Of a stretch of DNA of 64,000 nucleotides, positions 7,158 to 14,748 are shown piece after piece. The notes under the pieces are model-generated. The model was given only the letters and a program-made list of their open reading frames with translations, searched no databases and was not told the DNA's origin. Position 1 is the stretch's first letter. Each line of letters starts with the position of its first letter. Origin of the DNA: Candidatus Woesearchaeota archaeon (GTDB lineage: Archaea; Nanoarchaeota; Nanoarchaeia; Woesearchaeales; JAGVZT01); contig JAFCGF010000001.1 in the NCBI GenBank assembly GCA_017608295.1, positions 1 through 64,000 on the forward strand, in the 5' to 3' direction. The position numbers and the translations under genes were made by a program.

Positions 7158-9623
7158 TTACTCCGTCACCGGGGTGCTGACTGTGTACTGAGTCAGAGAA
7201 GTTCCAGTAACCTCGAGCTCTGTGCCCGTAAAGGTGTGCTGGTCATACTCTGCCAGTGCACGTGCGGCGCGCCTGGTATCCATACCGACATAACCCGCAA
7301 CCAGGAGAGCAACCTTGCCATCTGTCCGCTCATAGAGCTTGATCATGGCCTTGCCTTCCTCGAAGCCAGTTGTACATGGGTCTGGATTCTCCATAATATC
7401 TGCAGCCGCAGTGTTCACGCACGGTCCACCGACGATGATGAGGTTCTGAGCACTGAAGTCTGTGACTTCGGTGTCCAGCACCGCAGCGTCCACATTAATC
7501 GGGACAACCTCTTCATAGGTTGAACCGCCGCTTGTGGTCGACGATGTGGTCGCGCCCGATGTGTAGTATACCAACATCTCGGTCTGGTCGTCCGGGTAGG
7601 TGATGGTTAGCTTATCCGGACCACTCTCTGCGTAGGTCTGATAGAACTTCGTACCCCACACGAGATAGTCTTCCTTGTTGTTGGTGTCCCCGATGGTCTG
7701 CAGGAAGGACTCGTCCCCAGTCTTAATCTGACCCAATTCAATAGTGTCAGAAGTCACGGTCGTGTTAATCCTAACCGTTTCACCACCAGTAGTAACAGTG
7801 TCGTCTCCACCCTCGGATGTGAAATCAAAACCGAGAGCACTGTTGGTACCTGCTAGAGTGATGTTAGCGCCGTACTTTGTCCACCACGTAGGGATTGCTC
7901 CAGGTTCAAGTGTGGCGTCCGCATCAAGACTCACGGCAACGTGAGCATTGTTCGCATCAGCTGCTTGAAACACTGGAAAGTCCACTCCACCAAGGGTAAG
8001 CGTTGCCACAGATGTCTCCATATTTGCCCAACCAGTGTACGAGATAATGTGCTCGGTGTTCGCAGCGACATTCTGGAAGGTTATGGTCTTATCAGTTGTG
8101 TCGCTTCCTGAGTATCTCAACAGGTAGGTGTTCTTGCCAGATGCATCCGACACGACAAAGTAGTCGTTCTTGGTAATGGTGCCGTTATATGTACCATCTC
8201 CAGCCACCCAATCTGTCGCGTTAGCTTCAGCCACAACCAGTCGGTAGTTCTCATTACCAAAATTCAAGGTTGTGGTATCAACATCCCAGAGTGGAATCTC
8301 AAGGAGGTCACCGGCCTTGTTGTAGAACTTCATCCTGTACTCGTCGTCACCGCTGCTTGTCAGGAGAATGTCTTCTGTATCTGTATCCTCCTGCAGACCC
8401 TTGAACTCCACATCGAAGTTCATGAACATCTGGTCATCGTCCTGCTTGTCGCTGAGCTTGCCGTCGATGGGGATATAGTAATCCTCATCAGCGAGCCACG
8501 TCAGGGTGATGGTGTTTATCTTCATAATCCCTGAAGTGGCGTTATCACCAGCGATGGTCGCAGTCACGTCAGTCACAGTGTTACTGCCCACAATAACCTT
8601 CTGGTCACCAGTGGTTGTAGCAGTGACGTCAGTGTCTCTGAAGCGGATTTTCGTCGCTCCAAGATAGAATGACGCGCTCTGAGTACCACCAGCATAACCC
8701 TGGTACAGGACTTCAGACAGCCCAATCTCAGTTCCGTCGGAGAGAACATCTGTCTCACCGGCAGCGAGCTGGTTTGTCGCGACACCGTTCACAGTGAACT
8801 TGGCAACACCAATGTTCACGTATGTTAGAGTCACTTCATAGTCTGCATCGCCAATCTGGTAGGTCTTGGTCTCACCAACTGAAATAGTGTCAGACGATGC
8901 GCCTGCCATGAAGTCAATGCGGACTTCTCCAGTACCTTGTAAATCGGTCGTACTCACCGTACTCGCATAGGTATCGACGATGTTATAGTCCATGCCCAAA
9001 AGGGTTATCGCCTTCAGGTCAAGGTCATCAAGGTCTCTGTTGGAGTCGATGTCTGACTCAAGGCCAGGCGTGAATGTCATCTTATAGACATACGCATTAG
9101 CGGCATTATTGAACTTCAAGAACCACGCAGGGATGGATGCAGTATCATCCGGGTCAACATCGAAGTCCGCTGCAGCGTTAGCCACTGTGATGGTTTCCTC
9201 ATAGTTGAATGATCCCTTAGCGTTGGTTAATTTCCCGCCAGCGAGAGCATCGAGCTCATTCTTTGTGAGAGTGGTTGTGCCTACTGCATTGATGGCTTCC
9301 GTCTTTTCCACGAAATCACTTCCCTGGTCAAGGCGGAAGGCGTCTCCCTCCACTGTCACCGTTGTACTTGTGCCAGGCACAGTCTTTGTCACTGTGTTGG
9401 CTGCCTGTAGACTCGTCGATATGTCAATGGCGCCGAGTGTGTCCTCAGCTTTCGCATTCGCGCCCACTACAATAAGGGCATCAAACGCACCATCTTGGAT
9501 GAACAGAGGCTTTGGATACTGGCTCAGGTCGGCGGCCGCAAGTGCACTTAGCACTGTTGCGCCAACGAGAGTAGCTCCTGTTCCCAAGGCGACGAGGCTT
9601 TTCATTACTTTTCTCAATTCCAT
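7158..9623 (-). CDS. S-layer protein, methanococcal type
   Basis: An 821-residue secreted protein forming the cell-surface lattice. A signal peptide (MELRKVMKSLVALGTG..., about 30 residues) should be cleaved after an Ala-rich stretch before DLSQYPKPLF. The mature N-terminus (DGAFDALIVVGANA, GAIDISTSL) and C-terminus (LIIVGGPCVNTAAADIM, FEEGKAMIKLYE, ALLVAGYVGMDTRRAARALA) match the paired S-layer N and C domains of methanogens and several DPANN archaea. The middle is Thr/Asp-rich and acidic, with beta-sandwich character. Expression is likely strong: AGGAGGTG ribosome-binding site, leader of about 150 bases, own promoter and terminator. Confidence 0.9.
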   Translation of the reverse strand: MELRKVMKSLVALGTGATLVGATVLSALAAADLSQYPKPLFIQDGAFDALIVVGANAKAEDTLGAIDISTSLQAANTVTKTVPGTSTTVTVEGDAFRLDQGSDFVEKTEAINAVGTTTLTKNELDALAGGKLTNAKGSFNYEETITVANAAADFDVDPDDTASIPAWFLKFNNAANAYVYKMTFTPGLESDIDSNRDLDDLDLKAITLLGMDYNIVDTYASTVSTTDLQGTGEVRIDFMAGASSDTISVGETKTYQIGDADYEVTLTYVNIGVAKFTVNGVATNQLAAGETDVLSDGTEIGLSEVLYQGYAGGTQSASFYLGATKIRFRDTDVTATTTGDQKVIVGSNTVTDVTATIAGDNATSGIMKINTITLTWLADEDYYIPIDGKLSDKQDDDQMFMNFDVEFKGLQEDTDTEDILLTSSGDDEYRMKFYNKAGDLLEIPLWDVDTTTLNFGNENYRLVVAEANATDWVAGDGTYNGTITKNDYFVVSDASGKNTYLLRYSGSDTTDKTITFQNVAANTEHIISYTGWANMETSVATLTLGGVDFPVFQAADANNAHVAVSLDADATLEPGAIPTWWTKYGANITLAGTNSALGFDFTSEGGDDTVTTGGETVRINTTVTSDTIELGQIKTGDESFLQTIGDTNNKEDYLVWGTKFYQTYAESGPDKLTITYPDDQTEMLVYYTSGATTSSTTSGGSTYEEVVPINVDAAVLDTEVTDFSAQNLIIVGGPCVNTAAADIMENPDPCTTGFEEGKAMIKLYERTDGKVALLVAGYVGMDTRRAARALAEYDQHTFTGTELEVTGTSLTQYTVSTPVTE

Positions 9624-9629
9624 GCCTCA

Positions 9630-9645
9630 AACACCTCCTGGTGTT
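9630..9645 (-). promoter_or_regulatory. Hairpin enclosing the S-layer Shine-Dalgarno
   Basis: Minus-strand AACACC-AGGA-GGTGTT forms a 6-bp hairpin whose loop and 3' arm contain the AGGAGGTG ribosome-binding site, ending seven bases before the S-layer ATG. Such a fold could limit ribosome access or protect the 5' end of the message. Confidence 0.5.
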
Positions 9646-9810
9646 CCCGTTGTTGTTTTCATTTTTTGTTTAATCGTTTGGCAATCATAAAGCCAAATTC
9701 CCGGCACGATGTGAGGACGTTAAAGGTTTCGGTAGTCCTGAGTATAGTCACGCCTCTCCACACCCATGACGGGTAGGTAATGTTTGGGTTTTATCCATTT
9801 ATAAAGTTTT
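9646..9810 (-). promoter_or_regulatory. S-layer promoter and long 5' leader
   Basis: The 360 bases between the S-layer gene and tRNA-Leu contain no gene. AACTTTATAAATGG (9795-9810, minus strand) is a good TATA box, placing transcription start near 9775 and giving a leader of about 150 bases. The leader also contains an inverted repeat TTTGGC/GCCAAA near 9680. Most other messages here look leaderless, so this one stands out. Confidence 0.55.
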
Positions 9811-9987
9811 CGACGACCAGGATATATCAAAATCTTAGACCTATGAGATAGGGCTTCTTCCCTGTGATTTCAGTGATTTAGAGCTGTTCTTACTGGGTGG
9901 TGACAAAACCCCTAAAAAAGTGCTGCATACATCCTCATACTGCCCTTAAAAGATGGCAAAAAAGGGCATAAAAACTACAACATGAAA

Positions 9988-10117
9988 TGCGGGGGACGTG
10001 ATTCGAACACGCGCAGGCACTAAGCCAACAGGTCCTAAGCCTGTCCCGTCTGACCGCAGAAAATACGCATTTCTCGACGAGAAATGCGTTCCGCATTGGC
10101 CACTCCGGCACCCCCGC
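9988..10117 (-). tRNA. tRNA-Leu(TAG) with a D-loop intron
   Basis: Removing 10050-10095 leaves an 84-base class II tRNA: acceptor stem GCGGGGG/CCCCCGC, D-arm CCGGAGTGGCCAAACGG, anticodon loop CTTAGGA (anticodon TAG, leucine), long variable arm, T-loop TTCGAAT, discriminator A, no encoded CCA. The mature D-arm equals that of the other tRNA-Leu in the window. A minus-strand T-rich tract (TTTTTATGCCCTTTTTT) 15 bases downstream is a likely terminator. A hairpin AGCTG/CAGCT abuts the 5' end. Confidence 0.9.
10050..10095 (-). other. 46-base intron in the D-loop of tRNA-Leu(TAG)
   Basis: The insertion has a textbook bulge-helix-bulge. Exon GGCC pairs with intron GGTC as the 4-bp central helix; the bulges are AA^T and AG^A, cut after the second base. 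The outer helix is the D-stem CCG/CGG. The inner stem is GCGGA/TCTGC, followed by an 11-bp hairpin ACGCATTTCTC-GTC-GAGAAATGCGT. Cutting restores a normal D-loop. Archaeal tRNA introns usually sit at 37/38, so this is non-canonical. Confidence 0.85.
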
Positions 10118-10273
10118 AGCTGTAACTTCAGCTGGCACAGTAGTGGAACTGAATCCCCACGTAGCGTGAACAGCATCAGTTACTGTTTAGATTAATATCC
10201 ACTTCATTTAAGGTTTTTCCCATTCTAGGGGATTTTCTACACTTCAGAGAATTCATCTGGAGATAACAATTGA

Positions 10274-10651
10274 TTACCCTGCCTTCTTCAGCTCCTCCTC
10301 AATGGAAGAGAGTTTCTTAGAAAGGCGGCTTAGCTTAGATATCTTACTCAGGCGCTTGGCGCCTTCAGTGGTGACATCATCCTTGGCAGCAGCAGCGACA
10401 GTCCGGGGCATCCGCTTCGGCGGCATCACCCGGGACGCCTTTGACCGGGGCATCTCGCTGCTAAGCTTGGCATTCAGGATGGCAATCTCCTTGAGGAGCT
10501 TTCTCAGGCGGGCCACTTCCTGGTCGCGCAGAATCCGCTGCTTATGGAATTCATCATACTGTTGCAGGCTTCCTACAACTGCCTTGAGTGACTCGAGCAG
10601 ATTCCTTCGCAGCTCTTTCCCGTCCCTGATGCCTATATGGAATTGGGTCAT
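10274..10651 (-). CDS. Basic coiled-coil protein of unknown function
   Basis: About 125 residues, nearly all helical. The N-terminal half (ELRRNLLESLKAVVGSLQQYDEFHKQ..., RLRKLLKEIAILNAKL) and the C-terminal Lys/Ser/Leu stretch (KRLSKISKLSRLSKKLSSIEEELKK) look like two coiled coils joined by a basic Pro/Met/Ala linker. ATG 10651 follows the stop of the upstream gene by four bases, and the ribosome-binding site lies inside that gene. It is the third gene of an operon with two proteins that share a domain. I do not recognise the family. Confidence 0.65.
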   Translation of the reverse strand: MTQFHIGIRDGKELRRNLLESLKAVVGSLQQYDEFHKQRILRDQEVARLRKLLKEIAILNAKLSSEMPRSKASRVMPPKRMPRTVAAAAKDDVTTEGAKRLSKISKLSRLSKKLSSIEEELKKAG

Positions 10652-10655
10652 CTCG

Positions 10656-10904
10656 CTAAAACGCCTCCGGCTCAAAGAGTGTGCGGTCGATGAAGTCTAC
10701 CTTACGGCCGACCTCGTCAAGCTCAGCGTTCCACCGCCCTATCTCCTCGTCCTCCTTCGACTTGAGCTCAGCAATCTTGTCGAGGCATTCTTTCGCTTCT
10801 GTCAGCTTCGACTTGAGTAGGTCGAGAACTTCGATGATGCTCTTGTAATCATCAATCCGTACAAAAACTGGCATGCTTGCCATATCATCTTCCATGTGTT
10901 TCAC
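10656..10904 (-). CDS. Small helical protein, paralogue of its neighbour's C-terminus
   Basis: An 82-residue protein that is essentially one domain: MPVFVRIDDYKSIIEVLDLL ... IAELKSKEDEEIGRWNAELDEVGRKVDFIDRTLFEP. The C-terminal 75 residues of the upstream gene follow the same plan (FVGVSEYVSILDVLKDI ... WHSNLDEVHKRLAFIDRILFEG). The gene overlaps the upstream stop by four bases (GTGA, GTG start at 10904; an ATG at 10895 is possible). Paralogy and translational coupling suggest the two form a complex. Function unknown. Confidence 0.7.
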   Translation of the reverse strand: MKHMEDDMASMPVFVRIDDYKSIIEVLDLLKSKLTEAKECLDKIAELKSKEDEEIGRWNAELDEVGRKVDFIDRTLFEPEAF

Positions 10905-11860
10905 CCTTCGAATAATATTCTGTCTATGAACGCAAGTCTCTTATGAACCTCGTCGAGATTCGAGTGCCATTCTGTACTCTGATTAGCTACTTTTTTCCTG
11001 ATGGCATCCACTGCAAGAGTATCTTTATCAAGCTGTTTCGCAGCATTCCGTATGTCCTTGAGTACGTCGAGGATAGATACATATTCTGAGACGCCGACGA
11101 AGAGCGGCTTCTCTCCGTGGAGCATCCTTCTCCCCCGGCTGTAGGGAGTGCCCTCTGGTATGGACTCTACTGGGGGACGCTCTGGCTCTGGTTTTTCCTC
11201 AGTTTCCTCGTCGTCCTCGTGCTCACCATAATCATCATTATCGTGAGTCTCATCGCCAAAGACTGACATACCAAATGAGGGCTCCATAAGGCCTTTGTCA
11301 AGGGCAGACACATCTCTCTTCGGGGGAGATTCTGGCTTTTCAAGATCCAATCCTGAAAGGGTGTCGCCACTACTTGTTGAAAACATACTATTGCTCTCGT
11401 GCGCAAGTGTCTCCTCAGGCACATCAAAGAGGGATGTTCCACTACTTGGTTCAGGTTCCTCTGCCTTGGGAGGATTCTGGACTGGCAGGTGAATCGCCTG
11501 CTTGACTTCATCCCCTGCAGCCTTCTGCTGCCCAGGTGTGAGTGCAGTCGGAGCTGCTAGAGGGGGAGTTGATACAGGAGGAGAAGGTGGCGTGGAGGGC
11601 TGCTCCTGCCTGCCTGAAAGAGTTGGAAATGACGGGACTTCTGGCTTGTGCTGCGGCTGCACTGGCTCAGGGGCAGGTGCCTGAGGGACTGGCTGGAGCA
11701 TCTGCTGCGCTGGAGCAGTCTGCTGCCCGGCAACGCCCGTCGCGCTAGGAAATTGTCCCTGCGGCCGAGGAGGAATAATCTCTCCGCTTGGGAGAGTCGG
11801 CTGTGTTGAGGGCGGCACCTCAGGCGCTTTCTTCTTTTTGAGAGAGTCAAAGAGTCCCAT
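10901..11860 (-). CDS. Pro-rich protein with C-terminal helical domain
   Basis: About 319 residues. It starts MGLFDSLKKKK, an amphipathic basic N-terminus that could touch the membrane. Then come some 130 residues of Pro/Gln/Ala/Ser-rich low-complexity linker, an acidic stretch (HDNDDYGEHEDDEETEEKPEPE), and the C-terminal domain shared with the next gene. ATG 11860 is chosen because the TATA box CTTATAAATC (11889-11898, read on minus) lies 33 bases upstream; the frame extends to 12082 only as sequence overlapping that promoter. The layout, membrane anchor, long tether and small helical domain, suggests a scaffold or adaptor. Confidence 0.7.
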   Translation of the reverse strand: MGLFDSLKKKKAPEVPPSTQPTLPSGEIIPPRPQGQFPSATGVAGQQTAPAQQMLQPVPQAPAPEPVQPQHKPEVPSFPTLSGRQEQPSTPPSPPVSTPPLAAPTALTPGQQKAAGDEVKQAIHLPVQNPPKAEEPEPSSGTSLFDVPEETLAHESNSMFSTSSGDTLSGLDLEKPESPPKRDVSALDKGLMEPSFGMSVFGDETHDNDDYGEHEDDEETEEKPEPERPPVESIPEGTPYSRGRRMLHGEKPLFVGVSEYVSILDVLKDIRNAAKQLDKDTLAVDAIRKKVANQSTEWHSNLDEVHKRLAFIDRILFEG

Positions 11861-11975
11861 CTGGCAAGAGTGCCCGCATACTTTGTGCCTTATAAATCTT
11901 TCTTTTGACAAGACCGGAAAGCTTCCGGAACTGTATAGGAAATACCTAAAAACACTATATTTATCGTCCTGAAAT

Positions 11976-12239
11976 ATGATACTGCACAGTGTGCAACGAT
12001 TCTGGATTCTTGCTCTCATCATATGCTTCATCACGGCTTTCCCGACGAGAGCGACAATACTTTTGGTCGGAGAGGATGTCACACCAGAGATTCAGGAGGA
12101 CTGGAAAGAAAGTTATCTCAACGGCGCGTATCGCTTGAGAAAGCTCGCATACACCCTGCTGGCAGCGCTCACTGGAACCGGCTTGTTCCTGTTGAAGGAC
12201 AATCCCAGTCGCGAGCCTAACGAGCCTTTTTCTTTCTGA
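11976..12239 (+). CDS. Small two-helix membrane protein
   Basis: An 87-residue frame with a hydrophobic N-terminus (FWILALIICFITAF) and a second segment (LAYTLLAALTGTGLFLL), with a short charged region between. A TATA-like element (CACTATATTTATCG) is only 16-20 bases upstream, so the real start may be the in-frame GTG at 11991. Its last 23 bases overlap the convergent THUMP gene. No family recognised; the membrane pattern and promoter are the only support. Confidence 0.45.
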   Translation: MILHSVQRFWILALIICFITAFPTRATILLVGEDVTPEIQEDWKESYLNGAYRLRKLAYTLLAALTGTGLFLLKDNPSREPNEPFSF

Positions 12240-13428
12240 CCCACCGCTGTAAGGTAAGGGGAAGCATGCCCTGATAGATGGGCAGTTCTTGTTCGAGAAC
12301 AAAGCCGTGCTTCTTTGCCCCGGGATACGCCAGAAGGGCGTCCGAGCATATCAAAACCATTGCGCCTGCTTTTTTGAGGACATAATCTGCCTGATAAAAA
12401 TGTTCAGTCAGCATTGCCTCAACCTCTTTCCTAGAGTTACTCTTTCCGGGAGTGGGAGCCTGAGTCATGATGACATCCACCTGCTTCTTCTCAAAGCGGA
12501 TGTCAAGCCAGCTCACTTCTGTCCTCGAAAACTTTATGGACTTATCCACTCCGGCAATCTTAGCATTCTTCTTCGCGGCAGCCACAAAGCGCTGCGATGG
12601 ATCCTGATAATATAATGTATCCTTCAGCTTTGCTGCCTTCTTGTCCAGCGCACTCATCATTTTCTGGATAAGAGTATGAGTGAATGGCCCCCCTAGCCTT
12701 CTGAGAAGGAACTTATCCTTCTGGAAATAGTGCACAGGCTGCTTTGATGCTGCGAGCGCAGCCTCAATGACCAGTATGCCCCCTCTGCCATGGGGGTCGA
12801 CAAAGGTTTTACCGGATTTCCATCCTGCAAGATAGAATACTGCTGCACCAACAGTGGCCTTAACTGAGCGAGAATGTTCGAATACACGATAATCCCTCTT
12901 GCCCAAGTCAAAGCCGCACAAGTCCAGCGACAGGACAATCTCCTCTTTAAGGAGGACAAGCTGGACGACAACATCAGGCTCTTCTAATTTCACCTTAGTA
13001 TCTAGGCATCTGGAAAGGATTGCAGCTCCGGCCTCGCCAGCCAATTCCTGGGTTAAGGGCCAGTCATCGGGCTGAGCAGAGAGTACATTGCTTCTGATAC
13101 ACGAGACTTTGAATGTCTTGCCTGAGAGCCATGAAGAAAGATTTGCTTTCTCGACGAGCTTGTGCAAAATTGCAAGGTACTGCTGGCTGAAATCTTCAAG
13201 GTCCTGGCGGCAAAGCTCAAGCACAACACGTTCAAACAGCCGGGAGCCGTAGCACACTGCCACTACATCCTGCGGTTTTGGAAGCTCAACAGCGATGATG
13301 CCCTGTTCCTGGATAGAAGGCTTACTCCCCCTGCACAGGCCCTTCACTTCTGAGAGCGCCAGCTCCCCAAGCCCAGGATGGGTGAAGCATAGCAGGCTCA
13401 GTTTATTCAAAGGTGGTGGTGGGCACAT
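12217..13428 (-). CDS. THUMP-domain RNA methyltransferase homologue, degenerate
   Basis: A 403-residue protein with the layout of Trm14/RlmKL-type enzymes, which bind tRNA or rRNA by a THUMP domain and methylate guanine N2. The THUMP end reads LDLCGFDLGKRDYRVF (168-183). The Rossmann domain starts with TFVDPHGRGGILVIEAAL, close to the family's DP.CGSGTILIEAA. The catalytic NPPY motif, expected near 322-326, is replaced by TQAPTPG. Either the enzyme is inactive and only binds RNA, or it has changed chemistry. TATA box TGTTATAAAGTGC is 26 bases before the ATG. Confidence 0.75.
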   Translation of the reverse strand: MCPPPPLNKLSLLCFTHPGLGELALSEVKGLCRGSKPSIQEQGIIAVELPKPQDVVAVCYGSRLFERVVLELCRQDLEDFSQQYLAILHKLVEKANLSSWLSGKTFKVSCIRSNVLSAQPDDWPLTQELAGEAGAAILSRCLDTKVKLEEPDVVVQLVLLKEEIVLSLDLCGFDLGKRDYRVFEHSRSVKATVGAAVFYLAGWKSGKTFVDPHGRGGILVIEAALAASKQPVHYFQKDKFLLRRLGGPFTHTLIQKMMSALDKKAAKLKDTLYYQDPSQRFVAAAKKNAKIAGVDKSIKFSRTEVSWLDIRFEKKQVDVIMTQAPTPGKSNSRKEVEAMLTEHFYQADYVLKKAGAMVLICSDALLAYPGAKKHGFVLEQELPIYQGMLPLTLQRWVRKKKAR

Positions 13429-13518
13429 GGCGCAAGGTAAGCGAGATGCACTTTATAACACTTTATGTCTAGCCAGCGTCCCGCAAGATTATTAAGTCTG
13501 CGAGGGATTTAGCCCTGC

Positions 13519-14097
13519 ATGATTGACAAAGCACAATTCGAAGAAATGAGGAAACGGCTCGAGGAGAAGCACAAGATACGCGACAGTATCCTGGACAAGT
13601 CGAGAGAGGTCATCTCGATCTCAAAGAAAGTCATCTACTCCCAGCAGCGCGGGAATCCTGAGGATGCCCAGAAGGCCCTCAAAGAGATGAAGGAAAAATA
13701 TATTGTCCTTGTCAAGGAGATTGAACGAAGGCCTGACATGAGAGGCAACAACATGGTTCGCACTGCAGGACAGGAGCTTATTGAGGCGGCAAGCTATGTC
13801 GCCATTGAGTGCAAAGAAGATATTCCTTCCGCAGAGGAGTTCAATGTGGATGCACTGACCTATCTGCTCGGCATCGCAGACCTCTCGGGAGAGCTGGTGA
13901 GAAGTGCAGTGCTCGCCTCAATCAACGCAGACCTTGAAAGGGTAAAGGAACTGCGCGGTATTCTTGCAGCAATCTACGGGGAACTGATTGGAATTGATTC
14001 GCGCGAAGGCGACCTCAGGCGAAAGATAGACAAGGTCGGCTACGACCTGGACAAGGTTGAGAATCTCATGCTTGACCTTTCATTGAAGAAGAAATAA
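13519..14097 (+). CDS. Translin family protein
   Basis: A 192-residue all-helical protein of the translin/TRAX family (COG2178), nucleic-acid-binding proteins that form octameric barrels; archaeal members have been linked to RNA binding or cleavage. Diagnostic segments are the N-terminal helix (REVISISKKVIYSQQRGN), GQELIEAASYVAIE, and YLLGIADLSGELVR. A TATA element (GATTATTAAG) 28 bases upstream of ATG 13519 indicates a leaderless message. First gene of a likely operon with the MBL hydrolase and AsnRS. Confidence 0.85.
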   Translation: MIDKAQFEEMRKRLEEKHKIRDSILDKSREVISISKKVIYSQQRGNPEDAQKALKEMKEKYIVLVKEIERRPDMRGNNMVRTAGQELIEAASYVAIECKEDIPSAEEFNVDALTYLLGIADLSGELVRSAVLASINADLERVKELRGILAAIYGELIGIDSREGDLRRKIDKVGYDLDKVENLMLDLSLKKK

Positions 14098-14103
14098 CGA
14101 GGA

Positions 14104-14742
14104 ATGAACATGCTAAAAATAAAAGACGTGGAGATAACGTGGCTTGGCCATGACAGCTTCAGGATATCTGCAGGTGATAAGCGCATATATATAGACCCCT
14201 GGAAGCTTGCGAATGATGACGACGCAACACTCATCCTTGTGACACATGAGCACTTCGACCACTGCTCACCTGAGGACGTCGAGAAAGTGTCAGGACAGAA
14301 CACCACAATCATCACGACAGAGGACACCGCGGCAAAGCTTGAAGGCAATATCAAGACAGTCTCTCCAGGAGATGTGGTCGAGGTTGAGGGCATCCGCATC
14401 GAGGCAGTGCCTGCATATAATACTGACAAGAAGTTCCATCCTGAGGGAAACAAATGGGTCGGATTCATTGTCCAAATAGGTGACACGCGCATATACCATG
14501 CTGGAGACACTGACACCATCAAGGAGATGTCAAGCTTCAAGGACATCACTATCGCGCTGCTCCCTGTGAGCGGCACCTACGTGATGACTGCAGAGGAAGC
14601 AGCTGAGGCTGCAAAGTTGATTGAACCTGAGATTCTCGTGCCTATGCACTTCGGTGACATCGTCGGCAGCAAAGCAGACGCTGAGCGCTTCAAGGAATTA
14701 TGTGAAGGTATGCGAGTAGAGATTCTTAAAAAGGAAAAGTGA
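14104..14742 (+). CDS. MBL-fold metallo-hydrolase (UlaG-like)
   Basis: A 212-residue metallo-beta-lactamase-fold hydrolase of the short UlaG/YtnP-like type. The metal ligands are visible: WLGHDSF near the N-terminus, THEHFDH (HxHxDH), YHAGDTD and PMHFGD. Such enzymes act on lactones or phosphoesters; the substrate is unknown here. It lies six bases after translin with GAGGAATGA as ribosome-binding site, and six bases before asnS, so all three are probably one transcript. Confidence 0.85.
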   Translation: MNMLKIKDVEITWLGHDSFRISAGDKRIYIDPWKLANDDDATLILVTHEHFDHCSPEDVEKVSGQNTTIITTEDTAAKLEGNIKTVSPGDVVEVEGIRIEAVPAYNTDKKFHPEGNKWVGFIVQIGDTRIYHAGDTDTIKEMSSFKDITIALLPVSGTYVMTAEEAAEAAKLIEPEILVPMHFGDIVGSKADAERFKELCEGMRVEILKKEK

Positions 14743-14748
14743 AGAAAA

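Noticed and set aside
11961..12302. Minus-strand frame of 113 residues near the THUMP gene end.
   Set aside because: Overlaps the end of the THUMP gene and the plus-strand small membrane protein, has no start signals, and shows no recognisable sequence.
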